DNA of 64,000 nucleotides from NCBI RefSeq assembly GCF_003971255.1, contig NZ_CP034660.1, positions 3,720,001-3,784,000 of the forward strand, written 5' to 3'. Below are positions 33,684 to 43,653 of this stretch, piece by piece (position 1 is the first letter of the stretch; every line of letters starts with the position of its first letter). The translations under genes and the position numbers were made by a program. The notes under the pieces were generated by a model. The model was not told the origin of the DNA, did no database searches, and was given only the letters and a program-made list of their open reading frames with translations. Source of the DNA: Colwellia sp. Arc7-635 (GTDB taxonomy: Bacteria; Pseudomonadota; Gammaproteobacteria; Enterobacterales; Alteromonadaceae).

Positions 33684-34898
33684 ATGTCAGAAAATATTGT
33701 TATTCAACGCTGGAAACAATTTATCCAAACAGATGCCAGTTCAGGCATCATTTTGGTACTCGCGGCAGCGCTTGCGTTAGTTATGGCTAACAGTTTTTTT
33801 AGCCAAAGTTATAACGAATTTCTTGAGTTCCCCGTTAGTATTACTTTAGGTACTTTTGCCATCAGCAAACCTTTAGTGTTATGGGTGAATGATGGCTTAA
33901 TGGCACTGTTTTTCTTTGTGGTTGGGCTCGAAATTAGGCGCGAACTATTTTATGGTCAATTGTCTCAACCTGATCAAGTGGTATTGCCGTTTCTAGCTGC
34001 CATCGCTGGTATTATTTTCCCAGCAATAATATATGTCGCTTTTAATTACCAAGACGCTGTTGCTATGAATGGTTGGGCTATTCCTTCAGCAACCGATATC
34101 GCTTTTGCCTTAGGTATATTTATACTGTTTGGTAAGCACTTACCTCCTAGTTTGAAGCTATTTTTGCTCTCTGTTGCCATTATCGATGATATTGGTGCGG
34201 TTATTATCATTGCTATATTTTACTCGCAAGATCTGGCAACAAACTCGCTGATAATTGCCGGCATAGGTTTAGTGCTGCTATTCATTTTTAATCGTCTTGA
34301 ACTATCCAATAAAACTCCCTTTATTTTGGTATCAATTGTCGTTTGGGCTGCGGTATTAAAATCGGGAGTACATGCAACACTAGCTGGGTTTGCGGTTGCT
34401 TGGTTTATCCCTATTGCGCGTGAAAAATCCAAATCCATGTCATATCAAATTGAACATGAACTACACCCTTGGATCACCTTTTTCGTGCTACCACTTTTTG
34501 CTTTTGCTAACGCTGGTGTTGGCTTAACAGGTGTATCTGCTGATGAGCTGTTTACGCCAATATCAGTCGGTATTATCGGCGGATTATTTATCGGTAAACA
34601 ATTAGGCATTTTCACTGCTTGTTTTATTGCCGTGAAACTCAAACTGTGCCGCTTACCTAAAGACGCAACTTGGACACAGCTTTACGGAGTGTGTCTGCTG
34701 TGTGGTATCGGCTTTACTATGAGCCTATTTATCGGTTCACTTGCTTTTGAAGAACAAGGCTTGGCTTATCAAACCCAAGTAAAAGTTGGCGTGTTGGTAG
34801 GCTCACTCATATCAGCTATTGCTGGTGCTTGGCTCATACGTAAGTCCTCAAATAAATTAGCAGTTAATTTAACTGTTACTAAAGGAGAACAAAAATGA
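33684..34898 (+). CDS. nhaA: Na+/H+ antiporter NhaA
   Basis: A 404-residue inner-membrane antiporter with 12 helices. The key acidic residues are present: Asp138 (PSATDIAFALG) and the pair Asp168-Asp169 (AIIDDIGAV), matching E. coli D133, D163 and D164. GLMALFFFVVGLEIRRE and the C-terminal GIGFTMSLFIGSLAF are family signatures. It exchanges external protons for internal sodium, fitting a marine life style. I start at ATG 33684 (AGGAGG just upstream) rather than at the in-frame GTG at 33669, which lies before the ribosome site. The last four bases overlap the next gene (ATGA). Confidence 0.95.
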   Translation: MSENIVIQRWKQFIQTDASSGIILVLAAALALVMANSFFSQSYNEFLEFPVSITLGTFAISKPLVLWVNDGLMALFFFVVGLEIRRELFYGQLSQPDQVVLPFLAAIAGIIFPAIIYVAFNYQDAVAMNGWAIPSATDIAFALGIFILFGKHLPPSLKLFLLSVAIIDDIGAVIIIAIFYSQDLATNSLIIAGIGLVLLFIFNRLELSNKTPFILVSIVVWAAVLKSGVHATLAGFAVAWFIPIAREKSKSMSYQIEHELHPWITFFVLPLFAFANAGVGLTGVSADELFTPISVGIIGGLFIGKQLGIFTACFIAVKLKLCRLPKDATWTQLYGVCLLCGIGFTMSLFIGSLAFEEQGLAYQTQVKVGVLVGSLISAIAGAWLIRKSSNKLAVNLTVTKGEQK

Positions 34899-35362
34899 AC
34901 ATGTTAAAACCTCTAATGATTAGTTCAACAGCAATCGCTCTATTGCTTGTACCTGTGACAGTATTTGCTGACTTTAAATCTGACATTATCAGTTCATGCA
35001 AAGCCTATCAACAAGGCGAAGATAAAAGCGAAATCAACCCTTGTAAGCTATATATCGACGGCTTCATTGACTCTTCTTTACTCACTGAAGATGGCGTTGT
35101 ACAACCGAAAGCGATGATAGAGCGTAATGCGCCAGAGCAAAGTGATTTTTTAAAGCGAGCTTATCGAACTCGGGTATTAACAACCTCTTCAATGTTGAGC
35201 AATGAAGATTCACATCAATTTTGTATCCCGCTTGAATACGATAGAAGAAGCATTGCTTCATCACTGGCGAAGTCGATGGATATTAGTCAGTTAGACGAAA
35301 AGCAACTGAAGGAAGTTTTATTTGAAACCTTAATTGCTGACTTCCCTTGTCAAAAGGAATAA
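34895..35362 (+). CDS. small secreted protein, Rap1a/Tai-like
   Basis: A 155-residue exported protein (signal peptide ending VTVFA-DFKSD). It has four Cys: SSCKAYQQGE, NPCKLYIDGF, FCIPLEYDRRS and the final DFPC. This pattern, with YIDGF in the first half, CIP in the middle and a helix ending near FPC, resembles the Rap1a/Tai immunity-protein domain, a fold also found in ordinary periplasmic proteins. The start overlaps the nhaA stop by four bases, so translation is probably coupled to the antiporter. The link with Na+ homeostasis is unexplained. No toxin gene is adjacent. Confidence 0.7.
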   Translation: MNMLKPLMISSTAIALLLVPVTVFADFKSDIISSCKAYQQGEDKSEINPCKLYIDGFIDSSLLTEDGVVQPKAMIERNAPEQSDFLKRAYRTRVLTTSSMLSNEDSHQFCIPLEYDRRSIASSLAKSMDISQLDEKQLKEVLFETLIADFPCQKE

Positions 35363-35609
35363 CTCTACAACTGGAGTCACTAAGAGTAACAGCGCTAGGT
35401 ATAAGTAACGCTTATAAACTAAACGTTGGTAAGCTAAATAACGTGCAATACTAGTTTACCAAGGTAGTCTCAATATTGTTGTAACAGCAGGAAGAGTAGC
35501 TCAATACTGTATGTAATATTGAGCTACTGCACATTAACTGCTCGGCAAAGGAGAGGTAGTAGAGCGCCGATTGCTTGGGGCATAACTATCTATATGACTA
35601 GCTGATGAG

Positions 35610-36554
35610 CTATCCTTGATATAAATGCTCAAAGTTTGGAATATTACTTTCCCATATTGGTATATCTTTACCAATATATTCACGCACCGCATCAAAGAAT
35701 AACCGTGTTCTTACCGGCAAATCGCGATGTGGATATACCGCATACATAGCACTAAAATCTGACAGTTGCAGGTCGGTTAGTAATGGGATTAAATCCCCGT
35801 CTTTAACTTCATTAGCGATGATAAATGCGGGGATCACCACAAAGGCGGTGCCTGAAAGTGCTTTTAATAGCAATACTTCACCATCGTTGGCTCTAAAAAC
35901 ACTCTTAATTGTTTTTTCAGCTCTGTTACCTTGTTGATCAATATAGTCAATACTCGTCACTCGCAAAGAGCTACTGGTATAATTAGCCGCAGGTAATAAT
36001 GCCAATTCATCAATTGTTTTAGGCATACCATAGGTGTCGATAAATTCAGGTGAAGCCAAAATAATCAGGCGATTTCGAGCAAGTTTTCGTGCGATTAAAG
36101 TCGAGTCTTTTGGCTCTCCGACCCGAAAAGCTAAATCGACCCCTTCGGCCACAATGTCCATAACACGATCATCCAAACGCAATTCCACTTCAACTTGTGG
36201 AAAACGTTTTTGAAAATCATTAATCACCGGCTGTAAGTAACGTTTGGCAATGATGGTAGACGAGGTTATTTTTAATACGCCTCGCGGCTCTTGGTGATAA
36301 TTTTCGGCCAACCGGATGGTGTGTCCGAGCAACTCTCTAAGCTCTCGTGATTTTTTGATCATTTCAGCGCCAGCAGCAGTCAGCGAAAAAGAGCGTGTTG
36401 TTCTATTTAATAGCCTTACACCCAAGTCGTCCTCGAGTCGGCTAATTTGCTTTGAAATGACCGAACGGTCTATGTTTCGCCTTTCTGCCGCGCTGGAAAA
36501 CGAGCCTAATTCTACGACATCTAACAACATTAATAACCGACTTGTTGTATCCAT
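35610..36554 (-). CDS. LysR family regulator of the RND operon
   Basis: A 314-residue LysR-type protein of the CrgA-like branch. The N-terminal helix-turn-helix is GSFSSAAERRNIDRSVISKQISRLE, followed by LLNRTTRSFSLTAAG. The effector domain has VDLAFRVGEPKDSTLIARKL. It is divergent from the efflux adaptor gene with 140 bases between. A dyad TTGGTGC-N7-GCACTAA at 36577-36597 directly before its start is a good LysR site. It probably controls the pump genes in response to an unknown compound. Confidence 0.88.
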   Translation of the reverse strand: MDTTSRLLMLLDVVELGSFSSAAERRNIDRSVISKQISRLEDDLGVRLLNRTTRSFSLTAAGAEMIKKSRELRELLGHTIRLAENYHQEPRGVLKITSSTIIAKRYLQPVINDFQKRFPQVEVELRLDDRVMDIVAEGVDLAFRVGEPKDSTLIARKLARNRLIILASPEFIDTYGMPKTIDELALLPAANYTSSSLRVTSIDYIDQQGNRAEKTIKSVFRANDGEVLLLKALSGTAFVVIPAFIIANEVKDGDLIPLLTDLQLSDFSAMYAVYPHRDLPVRTRLFFDAVREYIGKDIPIWESNIPNFEHLYQG

Positions 36555-36576
36555 TTTTCACTCATCCACCTTACTA

Positions 36577-36597
36577 TTGGTGCGATTTTGGCACTAA
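36577..36597. promoter_or_regulatory. LysR-type dyad in RND divergent promoter
   Basis: TTGGTGC and GCACTAA arms separated by 7 bases (GATTTTG) give the T-N11-A-like spacing of LysR sites. It starts 23 bases upstream of the regulator start, so autoregulation is also expected. Confidence 0.55.
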
Positions 36598-36694
36598 TGT
36601 AATTAAAAATCTATGCTTTTTATCCACAAGTTAGTTCCGTATCATGCCGCCCATAAACTTAATTAGTATTATTGCCAGCAAATAGAGTATCAAC

Positions 36695-37861
36695 ATGAGT
36701 AAAAACATTATTATTGCCGCCATCATTACCATCAGCTTAGCGATAGCGGGTTGTGCTGATGAACCTGCGAAAACAGCTGCACAGCAGCCATTACAACCAA
36801 TCGACGTTGCGGAAGTTTTAATTAAACCGGTACAAAGCTGGCATGTATACACTAGCCGCTTAGAATCTCCTGAAGAAGTAGCTTTAATGCCACGTGTTTC
36901 AGGTGTTATTGATAGCATCGCTTTTAAAGAAGGCGATGAAGTAAAACAAGGTGATTTACTTTTTCAACTTGATGACCGCCCTTTTGCTGCTGTTGTTGCG
37001 AGTTTAGAAGCTCAAATATTGAGTGCAGACGCTGCATTAGAGCAAGCAAAAAGTGAAGCAAAACGTGCTATCCGCTTAACTGAGCGTAATGCTATCTCAA
37101 CAGAGCAAGCACAAGCGCGTACCTCAACGTTACACCAACGCCAAGCACAGTTAGTTGCATTACAAGCACAGCTAACGTCTGCTCAACTTGATTTAGAGTT
37201 CACCGCTATTCGCTCACCTATCAATGGTGTTATTTCGCGAGCCAATATTACTCGTGGTAACAATGTTATAGCGGGTCAAAGTGTTTTAACGTCAATTGTT
37301 TCAAATCATGAAATGTATGCTTACTTCGACATTGATGAACGTACATGGAATAGCTCATTTTCTGATGTGACAGCAGCAAGTAAACAACAAGTTGTTATGC
37401 AAAAAGTAGGACAAGAAAACTTCGCACATGACGGTTACATCAACTTTATTGATAACCGTATTAATGCTTCAACAGGTACTTTACGTGTACGTGCTATTTT
37501 TGAAGATAGCGAACAGTTACGTTCAGGTTCTTTTGCCCGTATCAAGTTAGCGGCTAATGCGATTACCAAACAAATTATTATTCCTGAACGCGCCATAGGT
37601 ACCGATCTGAAAAATCGTTTTGTACTAACCGTTGACGAGAACAACGTGCTGGCATACAAGCTAGTTGAAGTTGGTGAGCGTTACGGCAAACTACGTGCGA
37701 TTACCTCAGGTTTAAATAAAGGCGATATTATTGCTGTTAACGGCCCTGCTCGTGTCGGTCCTGGTATGCCAATCAACCCGACAACCGTTGCTATTGATAC
37801 CACTGATATCGCATTTACCTTGACTGCAAACGACGATGCTAGCCTTGTGGCTAAGTACTAA
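36695..37861 (+). CDS. RND efflux periplasmic adaptor (MFP)
   Basis: A 388-residue lipoprotein (lipobox IAGC, Cys20) of the AcrA/MexE family. The barrel-sandwich part opens VALMPRVSGVIDSIAFKEGDEVKQGDLLFQLD. The helical hairpin (about 95-155, Glu/Gln/Ala-rich) leads to LDLEFTAIRSPINGVISRANI, and a membrane-proximal part closes the protein. It bridges the inner-membrane pump encoded 9 bases downstream and the outer-membrane factor. The divergent LysR gene is its likely regulator. Confidence 0.94.
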   Translation: MSKNIIIAAIITISLAIAGCADEPAKTAAQQPLQPIDVAEVLIKPVQSWHVYTSRLESPEEVALMPRVSGVIDSIAFKEGDEVKQGDLLFQLDDRPFAAVVASLEAQILSADAALEQAKSEAKRAIRLTERNAISTEQAQARTSTLHQRQAQLVALQAQLTSAQLDLEFTAIRSPINGVISRANITRGNNVIAGQSVLTSIVSNHEMYAYFDIDERTWNSSFSDVTAASKQQVVMQKVGQENFAHDGYINFIDNRINASTGTLRVRAIFEDSEQLRSGSFARIKLAANAITKQIIIPERAIGTDLKNRFVLTVDENNVLAYKLVEVGERYGKLRAITSGLNKGDIIAVNGPARVGPGMPINPTTVAIDTTDIAFTLTANDDASLVAKY

Positions 37862-37870
37862 GAGCTTATC

Positions 37871-40800
37871 ATGAATTTTTCTCACTTTTTTATACAGCGC
37901 CCCATTTTTGCGGGCGTATTGTCACTCATTATTTTACTCGGTGGTGGTATTTCATTATTCCAACTGCCGATTAGTGAATATCCAGAAGTTGTACCACCAA
38001 CGGTTGTTGTAACCGCGAGTTACCCGGGAGCAAACCCAACGGTAATCGCCCAAACAGTAGCAACACCGCTTGAACAAGAAATTAACGGCACTGAAAACAT
38101 GCTTTATATGTTTTCACAAGGGACTAGCGATGGTCGCATGACGCTAACCGTGACTTTTGCGTTAGGTACTGATTTAGATCGTGCACAAGTACAAGTACAA
38201 AACCGAGTCAACAGCGCTTTGCCGCGTTTACCTCAAGAAGTACAACGCCTTGGTGTGGTTGCAGAAAAATCATCGCCTGATTTAACCATGGTGGTGCATT
38301 TATATTCACCTGAAAAAACCCACGATACGGCCTACTTATCTAACTATGCTGATTTGCATATTAAAGATGAAATCGCGCGCTTATCTGGCGTAGGTGACAT
38401 TCGTTTATTTGGTGGCGGTAAATACGCAATGCGCGTATGGCTTAACCCAGACGCGCTTGCTGCTCGTGAATTAACAGCCACTGATGTGGTAACAGCATTA
38501 CGTGCTCAAAACCAACAAGTTGCTGCCGGTAGCTTAGGCGCGCAACCGATTTCTAACGACAGTCAATTTCAAATATTGTTGAACGTTAAAGGTCGCTTAA
38601 ATAGCATTGAAGAATTTGAACAAGTCATTATTAAAGTAGGTGACCAAGGCCAGTTAACACGTTTATCTGATATCGCCCGCGTTGAATTAGGTCAAGACTC
38701 ATATTCACTTCGAGCTGAGCTTGATAACCAACCTGCATTAGCGATGCCTATTTTCCAACGTCCTGGTTCAAATGCTATCGAACTTTCTGATCAAGTACGT
38801 GAAACTATGGCGCGCTTATCAAAAGACTTTCCTACTGGTGTTGAATACGACATTGTTTACGACCCGACAGTATTTGTTCGCGGCTCTATTGATGCAGTTA
38901 TTACCACCTTATTAGAAGCGATTGCCTTAGTGGTTATCGTGGTGATTGTATTTTTACAAACATGGCGTGCCTCTATTATTCCATTAATTGCCGTACCTAT
39001 TTCACTCATTGGTACCTTTGCGGTAATGCAATGGTTAGGCGTGTCGATTAATACCTTGTCGTTATTTGGTTTAGTACTCGCCATCGGGATCGTGGTCGAT
39101 GACGCTATTGTTGTTGTCGAAAACGTTGAACGTAACATCGAAAAAGGTTTATCACCGCTTGAAGCAACCCGAGTTGCGATGAGCGAAGTAACGGGTCCTA
39201 TTATTGCGATTGCTTTAGTTTTAAGTGCTGTATTTATTCCAACCGCCTTTATTACTGGTTTATCGGGTCAATTTTATAAGCAGTTTGCCCTAACTATTAC
39301 TATTTCTACCATAATTTCAGCCTTTAACTCGCTGACATTATCGCCAGCATTAGCGGCACTATTATTAAAGCCGCATGATGCAAAACCAGATGCATTCACT
39401 CGCTTATTAAATGCTTTATTCGGTCGTTGGTTATTTAAACCGTTCAACCGTGTGTTTAACCGTGGCGCTAAAGGCTATGAAAAACTAGTACAAAAGCTTA
39501 TCCGAATGACGGTTGTTGTTATGGTGGCTTACCTCGCTTTAGTGGGCGGCACCATTAAGTTATTTGATACCGTACCCGGTGGCTTTATTCCACAACAAGA
39601 TAAACAGTATTTAGTTGCCATTGCACAACTACCCGATGCAGCCAGTCTTGATCGTACTGAAGATGTATTAGCGCAAATGCAAAGAATTGCCTTAGAAGTA
39701 CCAGGCGTAGCACATACCGTAGCTTTTCCTGGCTTATCAGTAAACGGCTTTACCAATAGCCCGAACAGCGGCATTGTATTTACGCCACTGGATAGCTTTG
39801 ATAAACGTACCGACCCAAGCCAATCAGCAATGGCGATAGCGGCACAATTAAATCAACGTTTTGCTGCCATTGATGAAGCATTTGTTGCGGTATTCCCGCC
39901 ACCGCCAATTCAAGGTTTAGGCACAACGGGTGGTTTTAAACTGCAAATTGAAGACCGAGCAAATAAAGGCTTTGAAGCCTTATTTAACAGCTTACAAACG
40001 GTTATTGGCAAAGCACAACAAGATCCTGCGTTAATGGGCCTTTACTCAAGTTTTCGTATTCAAGTACCACAAATGGATATTGATATTGACCGTGAACAAG
40101 CGCTTATTCAAGGTATTCCATTGAATGAAGTCTTTGACGCTCTGCAAATTTACTTAGGCTCAGTCTATGTAAACGACTTCAACTTGTTTGGCCGAACTTA
40201 CCAAGTAAATGCCCAAGCCGATGCTGATTTTCGTTTAGACCCTGATCAAATATTAAACCTTAAAGTACGTAATCGTGCCGGTAACATGGTGCCATTAGGC
40301 TCAGTATTAACGGTAACGCCGACTATTGGTCCTGATCGTGTCATGCATTACAACGGTTATCCGAGTGCTGAACTTAACGGTAGCCCAGCGCCAGGTTATA
40401 GCTCAGACCAAGCACAAGCCGCCATTGAAAAAGTGCTTGCTGACAATTTGCCTGCCGGTATTGAATATGAGTGGACCGAAGTGACCTATCAGCAAGTACT
40501 TGCCGGTAATACCATGGTTTATATCTTCCCATTAGTGGTGTTATTGGTATTTATGGTACTTGCCGCTCAATACGAGAGCTTACGTTTACCCTTGGCGATT
40601 ATATTAATCGTACCTATGACGATATTTTCTGCCCTACTTGGGGTCTGGTTTGTCGGTGCCGATAACAATATATTCACCCAAATAGCCTTGATTGTGCTGG
40701 TGGCCTTGGCCTCGAAAAATGCGATATTGATGGTGGAGTTTGCTAAAGACAGACACGACTCAGGCTTAACACATTTAGAAGCAATTCTTGAGGCTTGTCG

Positions 40801-41023
40801 TATGCGTTTACGTCCAATTTTAATGACTTCAATTGCCTTTACTGCGGGTGTTGTGCCATTAGTGTTAGCCACCGGTGCTGGTGCAGAAATGCGTCACGCA
40901 ATGGGTAACGCGGTATTTTCTGGCATGATTGGTGTCACGGTGTTTGGCTTATTATTTACGCCGGTATTTTATATGTTAGTGACCAGCAAAAAAGCGAAAG
41001 CGCAGGAAATAACACATGACTAA
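37871..41023 (+). CDS. RND multidrug efflux transporter (HAE1 family)
   Basis: A 1050-residue proton-driven pump with 12 membrane helices and two large periplasmic loops. It begins FSHFFIQRPIFAGVLSLIILLGG as in MexF/AcrB-like pumps. The proton-relay Asp pair is intact in GIVVDDAIVVVENVERN (about residue 405), and the end has MRLRPILMTSIAFTAGVVPLVLATGAGAE. It exports hydrophobic compounds from the periplasm or inner leaflet through the adaptor and the outer-membrane factor. The next gene overlaps by 8 bases. Specificity is unknown; the MexF/OqxB-like subgroup often carries chloramphenicol and quinolones. Confidence 0.95.
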   Translation: MNFSHFFIQRPIFAGVLSLIILLGGGISLFQLPISEYPEVVPPTVVVTASYPGANPTVIAQTVATPLEQEINGTENMLYMFSQGTSDGRMTLTVTFALGTDLDRAQVQVQNRVNSALPRLPQEVQRLGVVAEKSSPDLTMVVHLYSPEKTHDTAYLSNYADLHIKDEIARLSGVGDIRLFGGGKYAMRVWLNPDALAARELTATDVVTALRAQNQQVAAGSLGAQPISNDSQFQILLNVKGRLNSIEEFEQVIIKVGDQGQLTRLSDIARVELGQDSYSLRAELDNQPALAMPIFQRPGSNAIELSDQVRETMARLSKDFPTGVEYDIVYDPTVFVRGSIDAVITTLLEAIALVVIVVIVFLQTWRASIIPLIAVPISLIGTFAVMQWLGVSINTLSLFGLVLAIGIVVDDAIVVVENVERNIEKGLSPLEATRVAMSEVTGPIIAIALVLSAVFIPTAFITGLSGQFYKQFALTITISTIISAFNSLTLSPALAALLLKPHDAKPDAFTRLLNALFGRWLFKPFNRVFNRGAKGYEKLVQKLIRMTVVVMVAYLALVGGTIKLFDTVPGGFIPQQDKQYLVAIAQLPDAASLDRTEDVLAQMQRIALEVPGVAHTVAFPGLSVNGFTNSPNSGIVFTPLDSFDKRTDPSQSAMAIAAQLNQRFAAIDEAFVAVFPPPPIQGLGTTGGFKLQIEDRANKGFEALFNSLQTVIGKAQQDPALMGLYSSFRIQVPQMDIDIDREQALIQGIPLNEVFDALQIYLGSVYVNDFNLFGRTYQVNAQADADFRLDPDQILNLKVRNRAGNMVPLGSVLTVTPTIGPDRVMHYNGYPSAELNGSPAPGYSSDQAQAAIEKVLADNLPAGIEYEWTEVTYQQVLAGNTMVYIFPLVVLLVFMVLAAQYESLRLPLAIILIVPMTIFSALLGVWFVGADNNIFTQIALIVLVALASKNAILMVEFAKDRHDSGLTHLEAILEACRMRLRPILMTSIAFTAGVVPLVLATGAGAEMRHAMGNAVFSGMIGVTVFGLLFTPVFYMLVTSKKAKAQEITHD

Positions 41024-42494
41024 GCTGAAGTTAGTGAAAGCAGTAAAAGCTATGCAATCAGTAAGAACGCTTAAGCCCTTAAAGCTTAAAACTAGCCTGA
41101 CTGCTACGGCGATATTAATGGCAGCGTTTTTATCCGGCTGTGCCAGTAAAATTGATCTTGCCAATGAGCAAAACCTGGTCAGTGAATTTGTTGCTAAAGC
41201 GAATATTGCCGGTGATTTTTCTGGTGAACTCAATGCGAATTTAACGGGTGCAGATGAAACAAACTGGTGGCAGAAGCTTGATTCAAGCCAGCTAAACCAG
41301 TTAGTGACCGATGCATTAGCCAATAACCATAACGTAAACACTAGCCAATTAACGCTGAAAAGTGCTTTAGCGCGCTTAGGTGAGCAAAAAGCACAGTATT
41401 TACCACAAGGAGGTGTTGAAATTGGCGCTAAGCGTAGTGGTTTAGGTGAGACAAATAGTCGCCAATCCAGTGCGAATGTTGCGCTTGATTGGCAACTGGA
41501 TTTATTTGGCCGCATTACGGCCTTGGTTGATGCTGCAAATGCATCGGCCATGAGCCAAGCAGAAAAAGTGCGTTTATTGCAAATTGAAGTGGTTTCATCA
41601 GTCGTTAAAGGTTTTGTAAGTTATCAAGGCAATGTAGAGAAACAACGTATTCTTACCTTACAAATAGAAGCATTAGCGCAAAGTATCGATGTGCTACAAG
41701 CACGCGTTGATGAAGGCGTTGCGAACGATCTTGACTTAAACCGCACCATGGCGCAACTGAGACAGCAACAAGCATTAATGCCAGCAATTGAATACGCTAA
41801 GTATCGAGATTTATCGACTCTCGCTGTTTTAACGGGCCGTTTAGCGCAAGAGCTGAAGTTAAGCAACGAGCAAGCTATTTTAGAACGCGCATTTAATGTG
41901 TCATTAAATGCGCCTAATAAAGCGATTGCACTACGACCAGACATTAGCCGAGCACTTTATGACTTTAGCCAAGCAAATAGCTTGAGTGTTTCAGCAAGCA
42001 AAGCACTACTGCCTGATATTAGTTTAACCAGTTTTGCTGGTGTCGTCAGTATAGGTAGCAATGGCTTTAGTGATACCCAACAGCAATGGCAAGTAGCGCC
42101 GCAATTGCAATGGTCATTACTGAGTTATCCGGCTTTACTAGCACAACGCGATGCTCAGCAATTTTTAACTGAGGCGGCGTATAGTGATTACCAACAAGTG
42201 GTGCTAAGTGCATTGAGTGAAAGTGAACTTTCTCTACAACTATTGGTCAATCAAGCACAGCAAAAGCATTTTGCTGACGAGCGCTATCTCTTTGCTAATA
42301 AAGCATTTTTACAAGCCCAAGCCATGTATGAGGAAGGTCAAATACCTTACTTGGAGTTGTTAGATGCGCGTCAGGATGTTTTAATAGCGCAAGAAAGTGC
42401 TGTTGATTCAACGATTTCGTCTTTGCTCGCTAAAGTAAATGCCTACCAGTCATTTAACGGGCAATGGAGCTATGCGTTAAGCAACACTAAATAA
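41016..42494 (+). CDS. RND outer-membrane factor, NodT-type lipoprotein
   Basis: A 492-residue TolC-like channel lipoprotein (lipobox LSGC, Cys42) after an unusually long basic N-terminus (residues 1-27, Lys/Val/Ala repeats). Start at ATG 41016 is supported by AGGA 6 bases upstream and an 8-base overlap with the pump gene. Two outer-membrane efflux repeats are seen: NWWQKLDSSQLNQLVTDALANNHNV with LDWQLDLFGR, and later LLPDISLTSFAGVVSIG with PYLELLDARQDVLIAQ. It completes the tripartite pump across the outer membrane. Confidence 0.93.
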   Translation: MTKLKLVKAVKAMQSVRTLKPLKLKTSLTATAILMAAFLSGCASKIDLANEQNLVSEFVAKANIAGDFSGELNANLTGADETNWWQKLDSSQLNQLVTDALANNHNVNTSQLTLKSALARLGEQKAQYLPQGGVEIGAKRSGLGETNSRQSSANVALDWQLDLFGRITALVDAANASAMSQAEKVRLLQIEVVSSVVKGFVSYQGNVEKQRILTLQIEALAQSIDVLQARVDEGVANDLDLNRTMAQLRQQQALMPAIEYAKYRDLSTLAVLTGRLAQELKLSNEQAILERAFNVSLNAPNKAIALRPDISRALYDFSQANSLSVSASKALLPDISLTSFAGVVSIGSNGFSDTQQQWQVAPQLQWSLLSYPALLAQRDAQQFLTEAAYSDYQQVVLSALSESELSLQLLVNQAQQKHFADERYLFANKAFLQAQAMYEEGQIPYLELLDARQDVLIAQESAVDSTISSLLAKVNAYQSFNGQWSYALSNTK

Positions 42495-42508
42495 GTCGAG
42501 TACTATTG

Positions 42509-43564
42509 ATGCCAAATACTGATATTTTACCTGAAAACATTGTCTCGAAGACTGCTGTCGCTAAAACGATGCGAGCTATTGTGCTGCCCGAAGCTAATGA
42601 AGATATTCGATTAGAGAATATTGAGCTGAGTGTGCCTCAATGTAGTGACAATGAACTGTTAATAAAAGTTGAATATGTTGGCCTTAATCCCTTAGATGCA
42701 CAGTATGCTAAAAGCGGATTTTGTCACTGGCAATATCCGCATGTACTTGGTTTAGATGCTGTAGGTATTGTGGTTGATGCACCGAAAGGGCTTTATCCTA
42801 ATATCGGCGCACGTGTTATGTGGCATGCCAGTATGGGCGATCATGGTGTACTTAGTGAGTACGCCAAAGTCCCAAACTATGCGGTATCGGTAGTACCTGA
42901 TAATGTCAAACCAGAGCAAGCAGCCACCCTGCCTTGCGCTGGCATGACCGCGCTAATCTCACTTGATAAATTACAAATAACTGAAGGTGATACCTTATTA
43001 GTCGAAGCGGGTGCAGGCGCAGTTGGCCAAATAGCGATTCAATTTGCCAAACTACGCGGTGCCGATGTATTTACTACGGCGGCGAAATGTAATCATAAAT
43101 TAGTGAAAGCTTTAGGAGCTGACGTTGTTTTTGATTATAAAGATAAAAAACTTTGTCAGAAAATTCGTCGCGAGTTAGGACCGCAAGGTTTCGACGCGGT
43201 ATTAGATTCTATTGGCGGTGATACTACCGTGCGTAACATCGAATTAATGCGTTTTTGTGGCCGTATTGCCTGCTTAAAATCTTTGCCAAACTTTGAAGAT
43301 GAATTACTGTTTAGAAAAGCACCTAACATTAGCATTGTCTCGCTTGCTGGTGCTTGGTTAGCGAATAGTTTATGTGCCCAACAACGCATGAGCTTTATGA
43401 GTAATTTACTGCTTGAAAGCTTAGAGAAAGGTGATTTAGCCGTTCCTGAAGTTAGCCTAATCGATTTTAATGCTGAAGATATTTCTGCCGCGCTTAATAA
43501 ACAGCTTGCTGGCGGCTTTACCGGTAAGCAAATAGTGAAGCTAACCACGATGATTAATCGCTAA
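42509..43564 (+). CDS. MDR-family NADPH:quinone reductase-like enzyme
   Basis: A 351-residue medium-chain dehydrogenase without structural or catalytic zinc ligands. The N-terminal GroES-like part contains YVGLNPLDAQYAKSGF and YPHVLGLDAVGIV. The Rossmann part has LLVEAGAGAVGQIAIQFAK, close to the AxxGxxG NADPH motif, and DAVLDSIGG. It is a quinone oxidoreductase or enoyl-reductase type enzyme of unknown substrate. It is 14 bases after the outer-membrane factor gene and probably the fourth gene of the efflux operon, perhaps detoxifying the same compounds. I use ATG 42509 rather than the preceding TTG. Confidence 0.85.
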   Translation: MPNTDILPENIVSKTAVAKTMRAIVLPEANEDIRLENIELSVPQCSDNELLIKVEYVGLNPLDAQYAKSGFCHWQYPHVLGLDAVGIVVDAPKGLYPNIGARVMWHASMGDHGVLSEYAKVPNYAVSVVPDNVKPEQAATLPCAGMTALISLDKLQITEGDTLLVEAGAGAVGQIAIQFAKLRGADVFTTAAKCNHKLVKALGADVVFDYKDKKLCQKIRRELGPQGFDAVLDSIGGDTTVRNIELMRFCGRIACLKSLPNFEDELLFRKAPNISIVSLAGAWLANSLCAQQRMSFMSNLLLESLEKGDLAVPEVSLIDFNAEDISAALNKQLAGGFTGKQIVKLTTMINR

Positions 43565-43653
43565 TTTAAAGTATTAATAGCTAAAATATCAGTAACTAAA
43601 ACATCGTTTTTACAGAGCCAAAGCATTATTTGCTATCAACGATAGGTACATCT

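Noticed and set aside
40976-41551. 191-codon minus-strand ORF over the RND operon
   Set aside because: Antisense to the outer-membrane factor gene; Ser/Leu-rich shadow frame.
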